A stretch of 64,000 nucleotides of DNA from Flavobacterium sp. 83. GTDB lineage: Bacteria; Bacteroidota; Bacteroidia; Flavobacteriales; Flavobacteriaceae. The DNA lies in assembly GCF_000744835.1 (NCBI RefSeq), contig NZ_JQMS01000001.1, positions 1,860,001-1,924,000 on the forward strand, given 5' to 3'. Made by a program: the position numbers and the translations under genes. Shown in pieces: positions 17,598-28,345 of this stretch. Position 1 is the stretch's first letter. Every line of letters begins with the position of its first letter. The notes beneath the pieces were generated by a model. It ran no database searches. It saw nothing but the letters and a program-made list of their open reading frames with translations, and was not told the origin of the DNA.

Positions 17598-20500
17598 ATG
17601 ATGAATAATAGAAATAATAACAATAAAGATAAAAACCCTGTAAAAAGGTTTAATAAAATCTCAATAGGACTTGCTTCTCCTGAATCGATCTTGAAAGAAT
17701 CAAGAGGTGAAGTATTGAAACCAGAAACTATCAACTACAGAACACACAAACCAGAACGTGACGGTCTTTTCTGCGAAAGAATTTTCGGACCAGTTAAAGA
17801 TTTTGAATGTGCTTGTGGTAAGTATAAAAGAATACGTTACAAAGGAATCATCTGTGATCGTTGTGGTGTAGAAGTTACGGAGAAAAAAGTACGTAGAGAC
17901 AGAGTAGGTCACATCAATCTTGTTGTGCCAATTGCTCATATCTGGTATTTCCGTTCTCTTCCAAACAAAATAGGGTATATCCTTGGTCTTCCATCTAAGA
18001 AATTAGATATGATTATTTACTACGAAAGATACGTAGTTATCCAAGCTGGTATTGCTAAAAATGCTGATGGTGAATCATTACAAAGATTAGACTTTTTGAC
18101 AGAAGAAGAATATTTAAATATTTTAGATACGCTTCCTGCTGACAATCAATATCTTGATGATTTCGATCCTAATAAATTTGTTGCCAAAATGGGAGCAGAG
18201 TGTATTATGGATTTATTGGCAAGAATTGATTTAGATCAATTGTCTTACCAATTGAGACATAATGCTAACAATGAAACGTCTAAGCAACGTAAAACGGAAG
18301 CGTTAAAAAGATTGCAAGTTGTTGAATCTTTCCGTGAGTCTAACTTGAACCGTGAGAATCGTCCTGAATGGATGATTATGAAAGTAGTACCAGTTATTCC
18401 ACCAGAATTACGTCCGCTTGTGCCACTTGATGGAGGTCGTTTTGCAACTTCAGATTTAAATGATTTATACCGTCGTGTAATTATACGTAACAACCGTTTG
18501 AAAAGATTAATGGAGATTAAAGCTCCTGAAGTTATCTTAAGAAACGAAAAACGTATGTTGCAAGAATCTGTAGATTCACTTTTCGATAATACGCGTAAAG
18601 CATCTGCAGTAAAAACAGAATCTAACAGACCATTAAAATCATTATCTGATTCCCTTAAAGGTAAACAAGGACGTTTCCGTCAAAATTTACTTGGAAAACG
18701 TGTAGATTATTCTGCTCGTTCGGTAATTGTTGTTGGACCTGAATTAAAATTATCTGAATGTGGTATCCCAAAAGATATGGCAGCAGAATTATACAAACCT
18801 TTTGTTATCCGTAAATTGATAGAAAGAGGAATTGTAAAAACGGTTAAATCAGCTAAGAAAATAATAGATAAGAAAGAGCCTGTAGTTTGGGATATCCTTG
18901 AAAATGTAATCAAAGGTCACCCGATATTACTGAATCGTGCTCCTACGTTACACAGATTAGGTATCCAAGCATTCCAACCAAAATTAATTGAAGGAAAAGC
19001 AATCCAATTGCACCCTTTAGTTTGTACTGCATTTAATGCGGATTTTGATGGGGATCAAATGGCAGTTCACTTGCCTTTAGGACCAGAAGCTATTTTGGAA
19101 GCACAACTATTAATGTTGGGTTCTCACAATATTCTGAATCCTGCAAATGGAGCTCCAATTACGGTACCTTCTCAGGATATGGTTTTGGGTCTATATTATA
19201 TGACCAAAGAACGTTTATCTACTCCTGAGCTTAAAATTTTAGGAGAAGGAATCACTTTCTATTCTGCTGAAGAAGTAAATATTGCTTTGAATGAAGGAAG
19301 ATTAGAATTGAATGCTCGTGTGAAAATTAGAGCAAAACATTTTAATGAAGCTGGTGACTTGGTTTACCAAATCATTCAAACAACTGCGGGTCGTGTATTA
19401 TTTAATGAAGTAGTACCGGAAGCAGCTGGATATATCAATGATGTATTGACTAAGAAAAACCTTAGAGACATTATCGGACACGTTTTGAGTTCTACTGATG
19501 TACCTACAACTGCGGCTTTCTTGGATAACATGAAAGATATGGGTTACAAATTTGCCTTCAAAGGTGGATTGTCATTCTCTCTTGGGGATATTAGAATTCC
19601 AGATCAAAAACCTAAATTAATTGCAGACGCCAGAGAACAAGTTCAAGGTATTTCTGCTAATTATAACATGGGTCTTATCACTAATAACGAACGTTACAAC
19701 CAAGTTATTGATGTATGGACTTCAGCGAATGCTCAACTTACAGAGTTAGCAATGAAAAACATTAGAGAAGACCAACAAGGTTTCAACTCAGTGTATATGA
19801 TGCTTGATTCTGGAGCGAGGGGTTCCAAAGAACAAATTCGTCAGTTAACCGGTATGCGTGGTTTGATGGCTAAGCCAAAAAAATCTACTGCTGGTGGTGG
19901 TGAAATTATTGAAAACCCGATTCTTTCTAACTTTAAAGAAGGTCTTTCTATCCTTGAGTACTTTATTTCTACTCACGGTGCACGTAAAGGTCTTGCGGAT
20001 ACGGCTTTGAAAACTGCCGATGCAGGATATTTAACAAGAAGATTACATGATGTATCTCAAGATGTTATTGTTAATATTGAAGACTGTGGTACATTAAGAG
20101 GTGTTGAAGTATCAGCATTGAAAAAGAATGAGGAAATAGTTGAATCTCTAGGAGAAAGAATTTTAGGACGTGTTGCATTGCAAGACTTAATCAATCCTTT
20201 AACTAGTGAGATTTTAGTTAAATCTGGTGAGCAAATCACAGAGGTTATAATGAAAGCAATTGACGCTTCTCCAATCGAGAAAGTTGAAGTTCGTTCTCCA
20301 TTAACTTGTGAAGCCTTGAAAGGTATTTGTGCAAAATGTTATGGTAGAAATTTAGCTACCGGAAAAATGACTCAACGAGGAGAAGCAGTTGGTGTTATTG
20401 CAGCACAATCTATTGGAGAGCCTGGTACACAGTTAACATTACGTACGTTCCACGTTGGAGGGGTTGCGGGTGGTATTTCTGAAGAATCAAGCATCATTAC

Positions 20501-21911
20501 GAAATTTAATGGTAAACTTGAAATTGAAGATTTAAAAACTGTTAAAGGTGAAGATAGTGAAGGTAATGCAGTTGATATTGTTGTATCTCGTTCTACTGAA
20601 TTGAAATTAATAGATGAAAGAACAGGTATCTTATTAAGTACAAATAATATTCCTTACGGTTCTAGTATCTTCGTTAAAGACGGTCAATCTGTTGTAAAAG
20701 GAGATGTAATTTGTAAATGGGATCCATATAATGGAGTTATCGTTTCTGAGTTTACCGGTAAAATTGCTTACGAAGATTTAGAGCAAGGTCAATCATTCAT
20801 GGTTGAAATTGATGAGCAAACTGGTTTCCAAGAAAAAGTAATTTCTGAATCGAGAGCTAAAAAATTAATTCCAACTTTATTAGTTTATGGTAAAGAAGGT
20901 GAATTGATTCGTTCTTATAACTTACCAGTTGGAGCCCACTTGATGGTTGAAAACGGTGAGAAAATTAAAGCAGGTAAAGTTTTGGTAAAAATACCACGTC
21001 GTTCTTCTAAATCAGGAGATATTACTGGAGGTTTACCAAGAATTACAGAGTTGTTAGAGGCTCGTAATCCTTCAAACCCAGCTGTTGTTTCTGAGATTGA
21101 TGGTGTTGTTTCTTTTGGAAAAATCAAAAGAGGTAACCGTGAGATCGTTATCGAATCTAAATTTGGTGATGTTAGAAAATACTTGGTTAAATTATCAAGC
21201 CAAATTCTAGTTCAAGAAAATGACTTTGTAAGAGCAGGGGTGCCTTTATCTGACGGTGCAATTACTCCGGATGATATTTTAAGAATTCAAGGGCCTGCTG
21301 CTGTTCAACAGTATTTGGTTAATGAAATTCAAGAAGTATACCGTCTACAAGGGGTGAAAATTAACGACAAACACTTTGAAGTAGTAATACGTCAAATGAT
21401 GCGTAAAGTAAGAGTACAAGATCCAGGTGATACTTTATTCTTAGAAGATCAATTGATTCACACTAAAGATTTTATCGTTCAAAATGATAAATTATATGGT
21501 ATGAAAGTAGTTGAAGATGCTGGAGATTCTAGTGCATTAAAAGAAGGACAAATTATTACGCCACGTGAGTTGCGTGATGAAAACTCTTTATTGAAACGTA
21601 CGGATAAAAATCTTGTTGTGGCTCGTGATGTTGTTACTGCAACAGCAACACCAGTTTTACAAGGTATTACAAGAGCATCGCTTCAAACGAAATCATTTAT
21701 ATCTGCTGCATCGTTCCAAGAAACTACTAAAGTATTGAATGAAGCTGCTGTTGCAGGTAAAATCGATTACTTAGAAGGATTGAAAGAAAATGTAATTGTA
21801 GGACATAGAATCCCTGCCGGAACGGGTATGAGAGAATATGACAATACTATTGTAGGTTCAAAAGAAGACTACAATGATATGATGGCTAATAAAGAGGAGT
21901 ACATTTATTAA
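17598..21911 (+). CDS. rpoC: RNA polymerase beta' subunit
   Basis: A 1437-residue beta' subunit. The N-terminal zinc site is present ([19 protein letters not shown] split around the loop), as is the catalytic NADFDGD, with D482, D484 and D486 holding the active-site magnesium. A second Cys cluster ([13 protein letters not shown]) forms the other zinc site. The start is the ATG of [19 protein letters not shown]; an earlier in-frame ATG at 17553 adds a tail not expected in the family. It is followed 9 bases later by the DUF3467 gene. Confidence 0.98.
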   Translation: MMNNRNNNNKDKNPVKRFNKISIGLASPESILKESRGEVLKPETINYRTHKPERDGLFCERIFGPVKDFECACGKYKRIRYKGIICDRCGVEVTEKKVRRDRVGHINLVVPIAHIWYFRSLPNKIGYILGLPSKKLDMIIYYERYVVIQAGIAKNADGESLQRLDFLTEEEYLNILDTLPADNQYLDDFDPNKFVAKMGAECIMDLLARIDLDQLSYQLRHNANNETSKQRKTEALKRLQVVESFRESNLNRENRPEWMIMKVVPVIPPELRPLVPLDGGRFATSDLNDLYRRVIIRNNRLKRLMEIKAPEVILRNEKRMLQESVDSLFDNTRKASAVKTESNRPLKSLSDSLKGKQGRFRQNLLGKRVDYSARSVIVVGPELKLSECGIPKDMAAELYKPFVIRKLIERGIVKTVKSAKKIIDKKEPVVWDILENVIKGHPILLNRAPTLHRLGIQAFQPKLIEGKAIQLHPLVCTAFNADFDGDQMAVHLPLGPEAILEAQLLMLGSHNILNPANGAPITVPSQDMVLGLYYMTKERLSTPELKILGEGITFYSAEEVNIALNEGRLELNARVKIRAKHFNEAGDLVYQIIQTTAGRVLFNEVVPEAAGYINDVLTKKNLRDIIGHVLSSTDVPTTAAFLDNMKDMGYKFAFKGGLSFSLGDIRIPDQKPKLIADAREQVQGISANYNMGLITNNERYNQVIDVWTSANAQLTELAMKNIREDQQGFNSVYMMLDSGARGSKEQIRQLTGMRGLMAKPKKSTAGGGEIIENPILSNFKEGLSILEYFISTHGARKGLADTALKTADAGYLTRRLHDVSQDVIVNIEDCGTLRGVEVSALKKNEEIVESLGERILGRVALQDLINPLTSEILVKSGEQITEVIMKAIDASPIEKVEVRSPLTCEALKGICAKCYGRNLATGKMTQRGEAVGVIAAQSIGEPGTQLTLRTFHVGGVAGGISEESSIITKFNGKLEIEDLKTVKGEDSEGNAVDIVVSRSTELKLIDERTGILLSTNNIPYGSSIFVKDGQSVVKGDVICKWDPYNGVIVSEFTGKIAYEDLEQGQSFMVEIDEQTGFQEKVISESRAKKLIPTLLVYGKEGELIRSYNLPVGAHLMVENGEKIKAGKVLVKIPRRSSKSGDITGGLPRITELLEARNPSNPAVVSEIDGVVSFGKIKRGNREIVIESKFGDVRKYLVKLSSQILVQENDFVRAGVPLSDGAITPDDILRIQGPAAVQQYLVNEIQEVYRLQGVKINDKHFEVVIRQMMRKVRVQDPGDTLFLEDQLIHTKDFIVQNDKLYGMKVVEDAGDSSALKEGQIITPRELRDENSLLKRTDKNLVVARDVVTATATPVLQGITRASLQTKSFISAASFQETTKVLNEAAVAGKIDYLEGLKENVIVGHRIPAGTGMREYDNTIVGSKEDYNDMMANKEEYIY

Positions 21912-21920
21912 TAAAAAGAT

Positions 21921-22232
21921 ATGAGTAATTCAAATCAACAACAAGAACAAATTAATATTGAGTTGGATGAAAAAACTGCCGAGGGAATTTATTCTAATTT
22001 GGCAATAATAAATCATTCTTCATCTGAATTTGTTTTAGATTTTGTAAGCATCATGCCTGGTATTCCTAAAGCTAAGGTTAAATCAAGAATTGTCTTGACA
22101 CCGCAACATGCCAAAAGATTGTTGAAAGCTATTGGAGAAAATATTCACCGTTTTGAAGTCGCACATGGCGAAATAAAAGACAGTGAGCAACCATCAATAC
22201 CGCTTAATTTTGGTCCTGCAGGACAAGCATAA
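21921..22232 (+). CDS. DUF3467 family protein
   Basis: A 103-residue soluble protein recognised by IELDEKTAEGIYSNLAIINHSSSEFVLDF and KAKVKSRIVLTPQHAKRLL (here given as separate segments). The function of DUF3467 is not established. Its constant place right after rpoC suggests a link to transcription, but that is inference. It shares the rpoC transcript (9-base gap) and ends at a strong terminator, which marks the end of the whole ribosomal protein-RNA polymerase array. Confidence 0.8.
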   Translation: MSNSNQQQEQINIELDEKTAEGIYSNLAIINHSSSEFVLDFVSIMPGIPKAKVKSRIVLTPQHAKRLLKAIGENIHRFEVAHGEIKDSEQPSIPLNFGPAGQA

Positions 22233-22238
22233 TATTTT

Positions 22239-22268
22239 AAAGGCTCCAGAAATGGAGCCTTTTTTTTG
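22239..22268 (+). terminator. Strong intrinsic terminator after the rpoBC array
   Basis: AAGGCTCC and GGAGCCTT form an 8-bp stem with loop AGAAAT, followed by eight T residues. The next 250 bases to the small secreted protein gene contain no gene. Confidence 0.9.
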
Positions 22269-22519
22269 TCTTTTTTTTAATGAAAAGCTTTTTTTATGGT
22301 ATTATAATTCAATCTTTTTTTTGTTTTTAATTTAAAACGTTAGAAAGGAAACCGTTAACTAAATCTATACATTAAGCGGGTTTTTTATTCAAGTTTTGTC
22401 TCTTAGACGGGTATTAAGGGGATTCATCGAAAATATTTTTTATTAGAAATTTAATAGTATAGTTTCGTCATAGAATAAGAGAAATATCTTATTTGATTTT
22501 TTAAAAAAAAAATATACAA

Positions 22520-22882
22520 ATGGATCTTTTTTCAAAACATACTAATAATAAAATAAACAACAACTTTTTTATGTTGCTAGTAATTATATTATTGTCTAAT
22601 GTTTCAGTTTTTGGTCAATCTAATGAAAGTACTGTAGCCACTAATAATACTATTGAAGTTTTGAATGTTGTAAATAAAGAAAATGTTTCAACAAATACTT
22701 CTTCTAATACTATGAATTTTGTACTTTGGTTTATGGGGTCAAAACAAGATCCAAATAGCTCTATTTCGAAAGAAGGAATAAATTCAAAAATACAAATTAT
22801 GACTTCTGGAATGGCTCCTAATAGACTGTTAATCAAAGCTTTTTTTAAGAAAGCAGTAGGGTTGAAAAGTACAATAGCATAA
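22520..22882 (+). CDS. Small secreted protein of unknown function
   Basis: I do not recognise this 120-residue protein. A signal peptide is visible (hydrophobic FMLLVIILLSNVSVFG, cleavage probably after GQ near residue 33). The middle is Asn/Ser/Thr-rich and the C-terminal half (NFVLWFMGSKQDPNSS, then a basic LLIKAFFKKAVG helix) looks folded and conserved in character. The gene has its own terminator and stands alone between the rpoC array and the hybrid sensor. An internal Met at residue 18 could be an alternative start that keeps the signal peptide. No catalytic motif is seen. Confidence 0.55.
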   Translation: MDLFSKHTNNKINNNFFMLLVIILLSNVSVFGQSNESTVATNNTIEVLNVVNKENVSTNTSSNTMNFVLWFMGSKQDPNSSISKEGINSKIQIMTSGMAPNRLLIKAFFKKAVGLKSTIA

Positions 22883-22904
22883 ACTTAAATCGTTATCACA
22901 AAAA

Positions 22905-22938
22905 AAACGCTAATTTTTAAATTAGCGTTTTTTTTTAT
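22905..22938 (+). terminator. Intrinsic terminator after the small secreted protein
   Basis: AAACGCTAATTT and its complement AAATTAGCGTTT form a 12-bp stem with a tiny loop, followed by a T tract. Confidence 0.88.
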
Positions 22939-23122
22939 ATGTCTCTGCCATCCTGAAATAACGATACGCAATTTAATTTGTCTACTTTAAATCATTTATT
23001 ACAGTTAATAGACAAAATTGCTATTAAATGTGATAATTTTAATTAGTTAATGTAATTTAAATGATTTGTAAAATTTAAGTGTTAATTTTATCCATATTTA
23101 GTTTAAAAATGGGTTTTGTGAT

Positions 23123-26100
23123 ATGAAAAATTTTTTTTTTGTTTGTTGTTTAGTGTTGTTTTCCATAGCTACTTGGTCTCAAAAACCAATTGAAAAATAT
23201 CGGTTTGTTAATATAAAAGAAAGCGTTTCCCAAATTGGTGTACCTACAATAATTCAAGACCATTACGGTTTTGTTTGGCTAGGTACCAGTGGAACTGGAA
23301 TAAATAAATTTGATGGTAGTGATTACAAGACCTATAAATTCAAACCAAACGATCCTACCTCATTAAGTAATAATACTATCAATTGTTCTTATCTTGACAA
23401 TAAAAACAGATTATGGTTTGGGACAGACGAAGGACTCAATTTATACGACTACAAGAATGATTGTTTTAAAAGAATTCTTTTATCTGAATTCAAAAAAAAT
23501 AAAGTAAAAGTTTTGGTTAAGAGTTTGATAGGCAATCATAAAGGAAACTTATTTATTGGTACTTTAGAACTCGGATTATTCAAGATGAATTTAAATGATT
23601 TTAAAGTTGAAAAAATAGCGTGTCAAGAATCTAACTTACCTGTTACTATAAATGCACTTCAAGTTGACTATAAGGGAAAGGTATATGCTGGAACTGACAG
23701 AGGTCTCGAAGAGTTTGACTCTAAAACAAATTCACTAAGACATTCTATTTTTAAAAATAAAGAAGGTGTTAAATCCATTAATGACCCTATTCAATGTTTA
23801 TTAATAGAAAAAAATAATATATGGATTGGAACTATGCCTTCAGGCTTATTTAAAATTAAGAGCAATAGTAAAGAGCATCTATTTGAGATAAATCATTTTC
23901 CAATTTCACAAAATCGAATTTTATCAATTATTAATTTACCCGACAAAACGGTAATGTGTAGTACGGAGAATGATGGGTTATTTCATATTGATGCCAACGG
24001 GAAAATTTTCAATCATTATCTATCCAGCAAGTCCGAAAGAAAAAACATTCTATCTAATTCTATTTGGTCTTTATTTTTGGATCGTAATGAACGGATATGG
24101 ATGGGGTATTATAATTCAGGAATTGGTGTTTACGACAAGCTATATGATAAGTTTGAAAATCTAGAAAGCATACCTGGTATTGCTAATTCATTACAAATAA
24201 GTTCTGTTAGTGCTATTGTAAAAGATCGTTTTAATAGATTTTGGATTGCAATGGATGGAGGAGGCATTGATGTTTATGACCCTAAATCGAGTCAATATAC
24301 TCATATTGGTCCTACAGAAAATAAGGTTTTTTCTGGTCTGACCAATAATTATGTAGAAGCATTACTTATTGACAGTAAACAAAATATTTGGGCTGGTACT
24401 TGGAACGGAGGGTTATATTTTTTAAAGAATGGCGATAAAAAATTTATTAATTTCAATGTAAATAATACCGGTGGAGGTTTAACTTCCAATAATATTATAT
24501 GTATTACAGAAGATTTAGAAGGAACTATTTGGTTTGCTAGTTGGGATAAAGGGCTGCATTCGTTCAATCCCAATACAGGAAAATTTACAAATTACAGATT
24601 AGGGCCATTTTTAAAATCTGGTATTTCAGATAGTTATGTTTCTAAAATATTGGTTGATAAAAAAGGTAATTTTTGGGTCGCAACACGAAATGTAGGCTTA
24701 TTTAAGATTAAAAAGTTATCAGGAAATACTTTTTCTATTGTATCAATGGCTAATAGAATGTCGAAAGAATTTAAAAATTATGCAAAAACGGAAGACATTT
24801 TGTCACTTTATGAAGGAAAGGACGGTTCAATTTGGATTGGAACAAAAGGTGCTGGTTTGTGTAAATACAATGCTAAAACAGATCGTTTTAAATGGTATAA
24901 TAAACAAGATGGTTTAGAAGCCGATAATATAGTGGGTATTATTGGAGATTTAAAAGGGAATATTTGGCTAAGTTCAAATTCAGGGGTGGCAAGATTAGAC
25001 GTTAAAACCAATACGTTTACTAGTTTTACAAAAAATGATGGACTCCTTTCTAATGATTTTAACCGAAATGCTACTTTTAGAGATGAACAAGGAATCATTT
25101 ATTTTGGTAATTATTTTGGATTAGATTATTTCAATCCCACGAATATTAAAGTTAATAATATTTTACCATCGTTATATTTAACGGGCTTTAAGTTATTTAA
25201 TAAAACAGTTACAACTAATCAGAAGGGGTCTCCCCTTAAAAGTGCTATTGGTCAAACGAAGAGTATCACGTTAAATAGTACTCAATCTGTATTTACTATT
25301 GAATATACAGGTATTAACTATACAAGACCAGAAAAAAATCAATATGCTTATTATCTTGAAGGTTTAGAAAAATCATGGAATTATGTTGGTAGATTAAGAA
25401 GTGCCACTTATACAAATTTGGAAAAGGGTAATTATATATTCAAATTAAAATCTGCCAATAGTGATGGTAAATGGAATAAAGAAATATTAGAACTAAAAAT
25501 AACTGTTTTGCCACCTTGGTGGAAGTCAAATATGGCTTTGTTCTCTTATGTTGTTTTGTTGCTTTTGGGAGGTTATTATTTTAATAAGATGATGCTTATT
25601 AGGTTAAATAAAAATAAAGAAATAATTATAGAACAAAATAAAAGATTGCAAGAAAAGGCTTTAAATGAAAAAAAGTTTCAGTTTTTTACTAATATATCCC
25701 ATGAATTAAGAACACCTCTTACCTTAATTATGAACTCTATTGACGATATTATTAGAGATGATACCTTAAACCTAGCAACACGAACAAAAGAAAAGCTTAA
25801 TATTATTCATAAAAACACCAATAGACTTTATAGGTTGATAAACGAGCTATTAGATTTTAAAAAACTTGAATCAAATAAATTAAAGGTTAAAGCTGTGAAA
25901 TTAGATTTAGTGGATTTTATTAAAGATGTTGTAATCCATTTTAGAGAAGAACTAGCTATCAAAGGAATAGAATTTGATTTAGATTCAGATGCAGCAGATA
26001 TATCAATTTGGTGTGATGCAGCTATGTTGGAAAAAATTATTTTTAATATCCTTTCAAATGCTATTAAAGTTACACCAAATGGTGGGACAATCAATATCAA

Positions 26101-27277
26101 CCTCCAATCAACGGATAAGTTATTCCATTTACCTTTAGTAAGTAAAACTGAGGGGGTAAAAGCGGTAGAGATTATTATTTCTGATACGGGTCCGGGCATT
26201 GAAAAAGGAGAAGTGGAAAAAATATTTGAGCGTTTTTATCAAGTTGAAAATTTAAATAAAAGTTATTACGGAGGTACAGGAATTGGTTTAGAATTGGTTC
26301 GAGATTTTGTTAGGTTACATAAAGGCGAAATTGAAGTTGATAGTAAAGTTGGGGAAGGAACAACTTTTACAATCATATTACCAATGGGCAATTCTCATTT
26401 TGATGATAATGAAATACTTTTAAATAGTATAGCGGTTCAAGTTAAAAAGCAACAAGCACTTACAAGTTTTGAAATAGAAAAGGAAAAGGGAATTGATATA
26501 GGTGAAAATCTGCATAAATATTCATTGTTAATAGTAGAAGATAATTACGAACTTAAAGATTATTTAAAAAAGGAACTTGAAAATGAATACAAGGTTTTAG
26601 TTGCTAATAATGGAAAAAGTGGAATTGATTTAGCTAATGAGTTTCTTCCGGATATTATATTAACAGATGTCATGATGCCAGAAATGGATGGGTTCGATTT
26701 TTGTAAAAATATAAAGAGCGATTTAAGAACAAGTCATATTCCTGTATTAATGCTTACTGCCAAAACTGAAATCGAAGATAGAATAGAAGGTATTGAAGTG
26801 GGTGCAGATGCCTATATGGTTAAGCCTTTTGATATGAGATTATTAAGGTTGCGATTGTCCCAGTTAATAACCAGCAGGCAGTTAATTTTTAATAAATATT
26901 TTAGTTTAATTAGTGAAGTGCCTGAGGGAATTAAAACATTATCCTTAGATAAAGAATTTATTGAGAAAGTGTTAAACTATATTAAAGAGAATATAAGTAA
27001 TCCGGATTTAAATGTAGAATCACTTGCTACTCAATTAAAATTGAGTAGAAGCCAGTTTTATAGAAAAATTAAAGTGCTCACCAACCAGACCGCTAATGAG
27101 TTTTTAAGAAATGTTCGGCTTCAAAAAGCAAAACAAATTTTGGAAAATGACAATGTAAGTATAAGCGAAGTATGTTATAAAACTGGATTTTCTTCCCCTT
27201 CTTATTTTACAAAATGCTTTAAGAGTTATTTTGGTATAAAACCTACAGATGTTAAAATCAAAAAAAACGAGCTTTGA
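23123..27277 (+). CDS. Hybrid two-component sensor/AraC regulator (HTCS)
   Basis: A 1384-residue one-polypeptide two-component system that senses glycan fragments in the periplasm and activates polysaccharide-use genes. In order: signal peptide (1-19), about 12-14 two-component propeller repeats with the LWFGTDEGLN-like motif (to about 690), a Y_Y_Y domain (about 722-795), one membrane helix (about 803-822), HisKA with phospho-acceptor H860 in NISHELRTPLT, HATPase with DTGPGIE and GGTGIGLEL, a receiver domain with D1140 and phospho-acceptor D1182 (LTDVMMPEMDG), and a C-terminal AraC-type DNA-binding domain (about 1275-1380). All catalytic motifs look intact. It lies upstream of a susC/susD pair on the same strand and is its likely regulator. 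Confidence 0.95.
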   Translation: MKNFFFVCCLVLFSIATWSQKPIEKYRFVNIKESVSQIGVPTIIQDHYGFVWLGTSGTGINKFDGSDYKTYKFKPNDPTSLSNNTINCSYLDNKNRLWFGTDEGLNLYDYKNDCFKRILLSEFKKNKVKVLVKSLIGNHKGNLFIGTLELGLFKMNLNDFKVEKIACQESNLPVTINALQVDYKGKVYAGTDRGLEEFDSKTNSLRHSIFKNKEGVKSINDPIQCLLIEKNNIWIGTMPSGLFKIKSNSKEHLFEINHFPISQNRILSIINLPDKTVMCSTENDGLFHIDANGKIFNHYLSSKSERKNILSNSIWSLFLDRNERIWMGYYNSGIGVYDKLYDKFENLESIPGIANSLQISSVSAIVKDRFNRFWIAMDGGGIDVYDPKSSQYTHIGPTENKVFSGLTNNYVEALLIDSKQNIWAGTWNGGLYFLKNGDKKFINFNVNNTGGGLTSNNIICITEDLEGTIWFASWDKGLHSFNPNTGKFTNYRLGPFLKSGISDSYVSKILVDKKGNFWVATRNVGLFKIKKLSGNTFSIVSMANRMSKEFKNYAKTEDILSLYEGKDGSIWIGTKGAGLCKYNAKTDRFKWYNKQDGLEADNIVGIIGDLKGNIWLSSNSGVARLDVKTNTFTSFTKNDGLLSNDFNRNATFRDEQGIIYFGNYFGLDYFNPTNIKVNNILPSLYLTGFKLFNKTVTTNQKGSPLKSAIGQTKSITLNSTQSVFTIEYTGINYTRPEKNQYAYYLEGLEKSWNYVGRLRSATYTNLEKGNYIFKLKSANSDGKWNKEILELKITVLPPWWKSNMALFSYVVLLLLGGYYFNKMMLIRLNKNKEIIIEQNKRLQEKALNEKKFQFFTNISHELRTPLTLIMNSIDDIIRDDTLNLATRTKEKLNIIHKNTNRLYRLINELLDFKKLESNKLKVKAVKLDLVDFIKDVVIHFREELAIKGIEFDLDSDAADISIWCDAAMLEKIIFNILSNAIKVTPNGGTININLQSTDKLFHLPLVSKTEGVKAVEIIISDTGPGIEKGEVEKIFERFYQVENLNKSYYGGTGIGLELVRDFVRLHKGEIEVDSKVGEGTTFTIILPMGNSHFDDNEILLNSIAVQVKKQQALTSFEIEKEKGIDIGENLHKYSLLIVEDNYELKDYLKKELENEYKVLVANNGKSGIDLANEFLPDIILTDVMMPEMDGFDFCKNIKSDLRTSHIPVLMLTAKTEIEDRIEGIEVGADAYMVKPFDMRLLRLRLSQLITSRQLIFNKYFSLISEVPEGIKTLSLDKEFIEKVLNYIKENISNPDLNVESLATQLKLSRSQFYRKIKVLTNQTANEFLRNVRLQKAKQILENDNVSISEVCYKTGFSSPSYFTKCFKSYFGIKPTDVKIKKNEL

Positions 27278-27417
27278 TGATTGGTTTAGTCGATTGTAAT
27301 ATTGGTGTAGAATCCTCATTTATAAACTCACCACTTACACAATGCCAAAAATTGAGTAAGTTGAAATGGATAGTAATAAAAACGACACCTCGTCAAAATT
27401 GTGTAAGTAAAAAAGTT

Positions 27418-27448
27418 AGGCTTCGATTTTATAATCGGAGCCTTTTTT
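27418..27448 (+). terminator. Intrinsic terminator downstream of the hybrid sensor
   Basis: AGGCTTCGATT pairs with AATCGGAGCCT (one T-G pair) and is followed by six T residues. An 11-bp inverted repeat ACTTACACAAT/ATTGTGTAAGT (27333-27343 and 27398-27408) lies just before it; the right arm resembles IS256-family ends. Confidence 0.7.
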
Positions 27449-27513
27449 GTATAATGGTAAATTGGTTTATAACAATTCTCCAATTTTGAATCGGCATAAA
27501 CTATTTTTTTAGT

Positions 27514-27990
27514 TGCTCTCTTAAAGCCCAAAAAATACCGTTAACTCATCTAAGTTATCGTACCAAGAGTTTAGAACATAAAAACATTTATTTTCCCATT
27601 TGTCACTATGATTTTTAAAGCCAGCTCTGCGACTTGTTTGGCTGGAGCGTTGTAATATTTCATATTGGCAGTAGATTTGTATGGTTCTTCTAAGCAAGGT
27701 GTTTATAAGCTTTTCTAATTTGAAGGATTATGAATATTTGTGTTTGGGATTTCGGGAAAAACGTCTCTGTCTTCAACAATACAAGTTTTTAAAGCGGTTA
27801 AGATATTCATCCAAAAACTGCTGCTTTTGTATTTGCCGTGCCGCATTCCCAAATCTTTTTTTTGTCCTTTTCTGTTGGGGCCTAAGGTTAAAAAGAGGGT
27901 TTTGTTGTTAACTTTTGAGCCTTCTCTAACTTTAAAACAATGACATCCATCCAAAGAATTAATTAAAGTTCTTCTGATGGTCTATTGGAT
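27514..27990 (-). pseudogene. Decayed IS256-family transposase remnant
   Basis: On the minus strand, pieces of an IS256 (Mutator-type) transposase are readable in different frames. From 27954 leftward comes FKVREGSKVNNKTLFLTLG, then KDLGMRHGKYKSSSFWMNIL, matching the usual VREDGRVVNKALYLALG...LGMWIGENEGAKFWLSVL pattern. Further left come AKQVAELAL and KWENKCFYVLNSWYDNLDELTVFF, matching the C-terminal EEKWGKKYPYVIKSWRDNWDELTVFF-type block. At least two frameshifts, a deletion after the NIL segment and a missing N-terminal half show it is dead. The remainder of the gap to susC (27991-28345) holds nothing I recognise. Confidence 0.7.
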
Positions 27991-28345
27991 ATTCAAATAT
28001 TCAATTATAGAACCGAAATATCATAGAAGGCCTTTTGCAAAGGGATTTTTTATAGTTAAAATGGAATTTAAGACTATAAAAATTGTTGCATCGACTATCA
28101 AAATATCGCTTAAAGGTTAGCTAAATACGCAATAGCTTGAAAAATTATAGTTATTGCTTTAAAATTGATATTTAAATTTTTGGATTTTCTTAACATTTGT
28201 CAAACTATGGAATTTAAATTTTCTGAATGGAATTAATTTGTTGAAACACTACTATTTAGATGCTCTCATTGCATTTTTATTATTCACATTGATTCTTTTT
28301 TTTAAACTAAATCTCATAGTACTAACTAACCAAAAAATTTTTTTT

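Noticed and set aside
27274..27489. Small plus-strand frame overlapping the end of the hybrid sensor
   Set aside because: It has no family features, overlaps a terminator hairpin and an inverted repeat, and continues into the IS remnant region.
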